DNA from: JAOTYV01 sp041557595
GTDB taxonomy: Bacteria; Pseudomonadota; Alphaproteobacteria; UBA8366
DNA: 8,996 bases
Direction of reading: 5' to 3'
Assembly: GCA_041557595.1 (NCBI GenBank)
Contig: JBFFGE010000182.1
Location: 1-8,996 of the forward strand
The position numbers and the translations under genes are program-made. Of the stretch, positions 8,965 through 8,996 are shown piece after piece (within the stretch, counting starts at the first letter, position 1; every line of letters begins with the position of its first letter). Below the pieces are notes generated by a model. That model did not search any database. It saw nothing but the letters and a program-made list of their open reading frames with translations, and was not told the DNA's origin.

Positions 8965-8996
8965 GTTAACTCATTCGGACATAGGTGATTTCGTTA

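Noticed and set aside
8966..8996. Tail of a further minus-strand gene ending in TAA at 8966-8968
   Set aside because: Only nine codons (NEITYVRMS) are visible before the window edge, too little to support a gene call.

Overview
The window is GC-rich, densely packed bacterial DNA, probably from an alphaproteobacterium. That guess rests on base composition, the long antisense open frames typical of GC-rich genomes, and the general look of the proteins; it is inference, not proof. Both ends cut into or next to genes, so this is either a fragment or a complete short contig. I see no rRNA, tRNA, CRISPR array, insertion sequence or phage gene.

Left part (1-3749, minus strand): two adjacent half-transporter genes of the ABC exporter superfamily, joined by a 4-base ATGA overlap. 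The downstream one runs off the left edge. Their nucleotide-binding domains carry complementary departures from consensus. One has Asp in place of the catalytic Walker B Glu, and the other has LSLGQ in place of LSGGQ. This is the pattern of a heterodimeric exporter with one degenerate and one active ATP site (MdlA/MdlB, TM287/288 and BmrCD type).

Middle (3865-5935, minus strand): a zinc-free MDR-family quinone oxidoreductase-like gene and, 43 bases upstream of it, a ketopantoate reductase-like gene (ApbA/PanE family). They probably form one transcript from a promoter near 5971-5999. The ABC genes lie downstream on the same strand after a 115-base gap and may or may not be co-transcribed.

Right part: a divergent control region (5936-6099) separates these from a plus-strand gene for a small vicinal-oxygen-chelate (glyoxalase-like) protein (6100-6519). 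After an AT-rich spacer comes an exported trypsin-like HtrA/Deg-family protease with PDZ-like domains (6638-8074). It converges on the C-terminal half of an acetolactate-synthase-like ThDP enzyme (minus strand, 8113-8964). The N-terminal half of that enzyme is absent from this reading frame: an in-frame stop lies just upstream of the point where family similarity begins.

Taken together this looks like an ordinary chromosomal neighbourhood of metabolic, efflux and envelope genes. I did not find a convincing new system. The points most worth checking are the truncated ThDP gene with its unusual cofactor-motif residue, the asymmetric ABC pair, the divergent promoter region with a palindrome inside one promoter, and the atypical protease.
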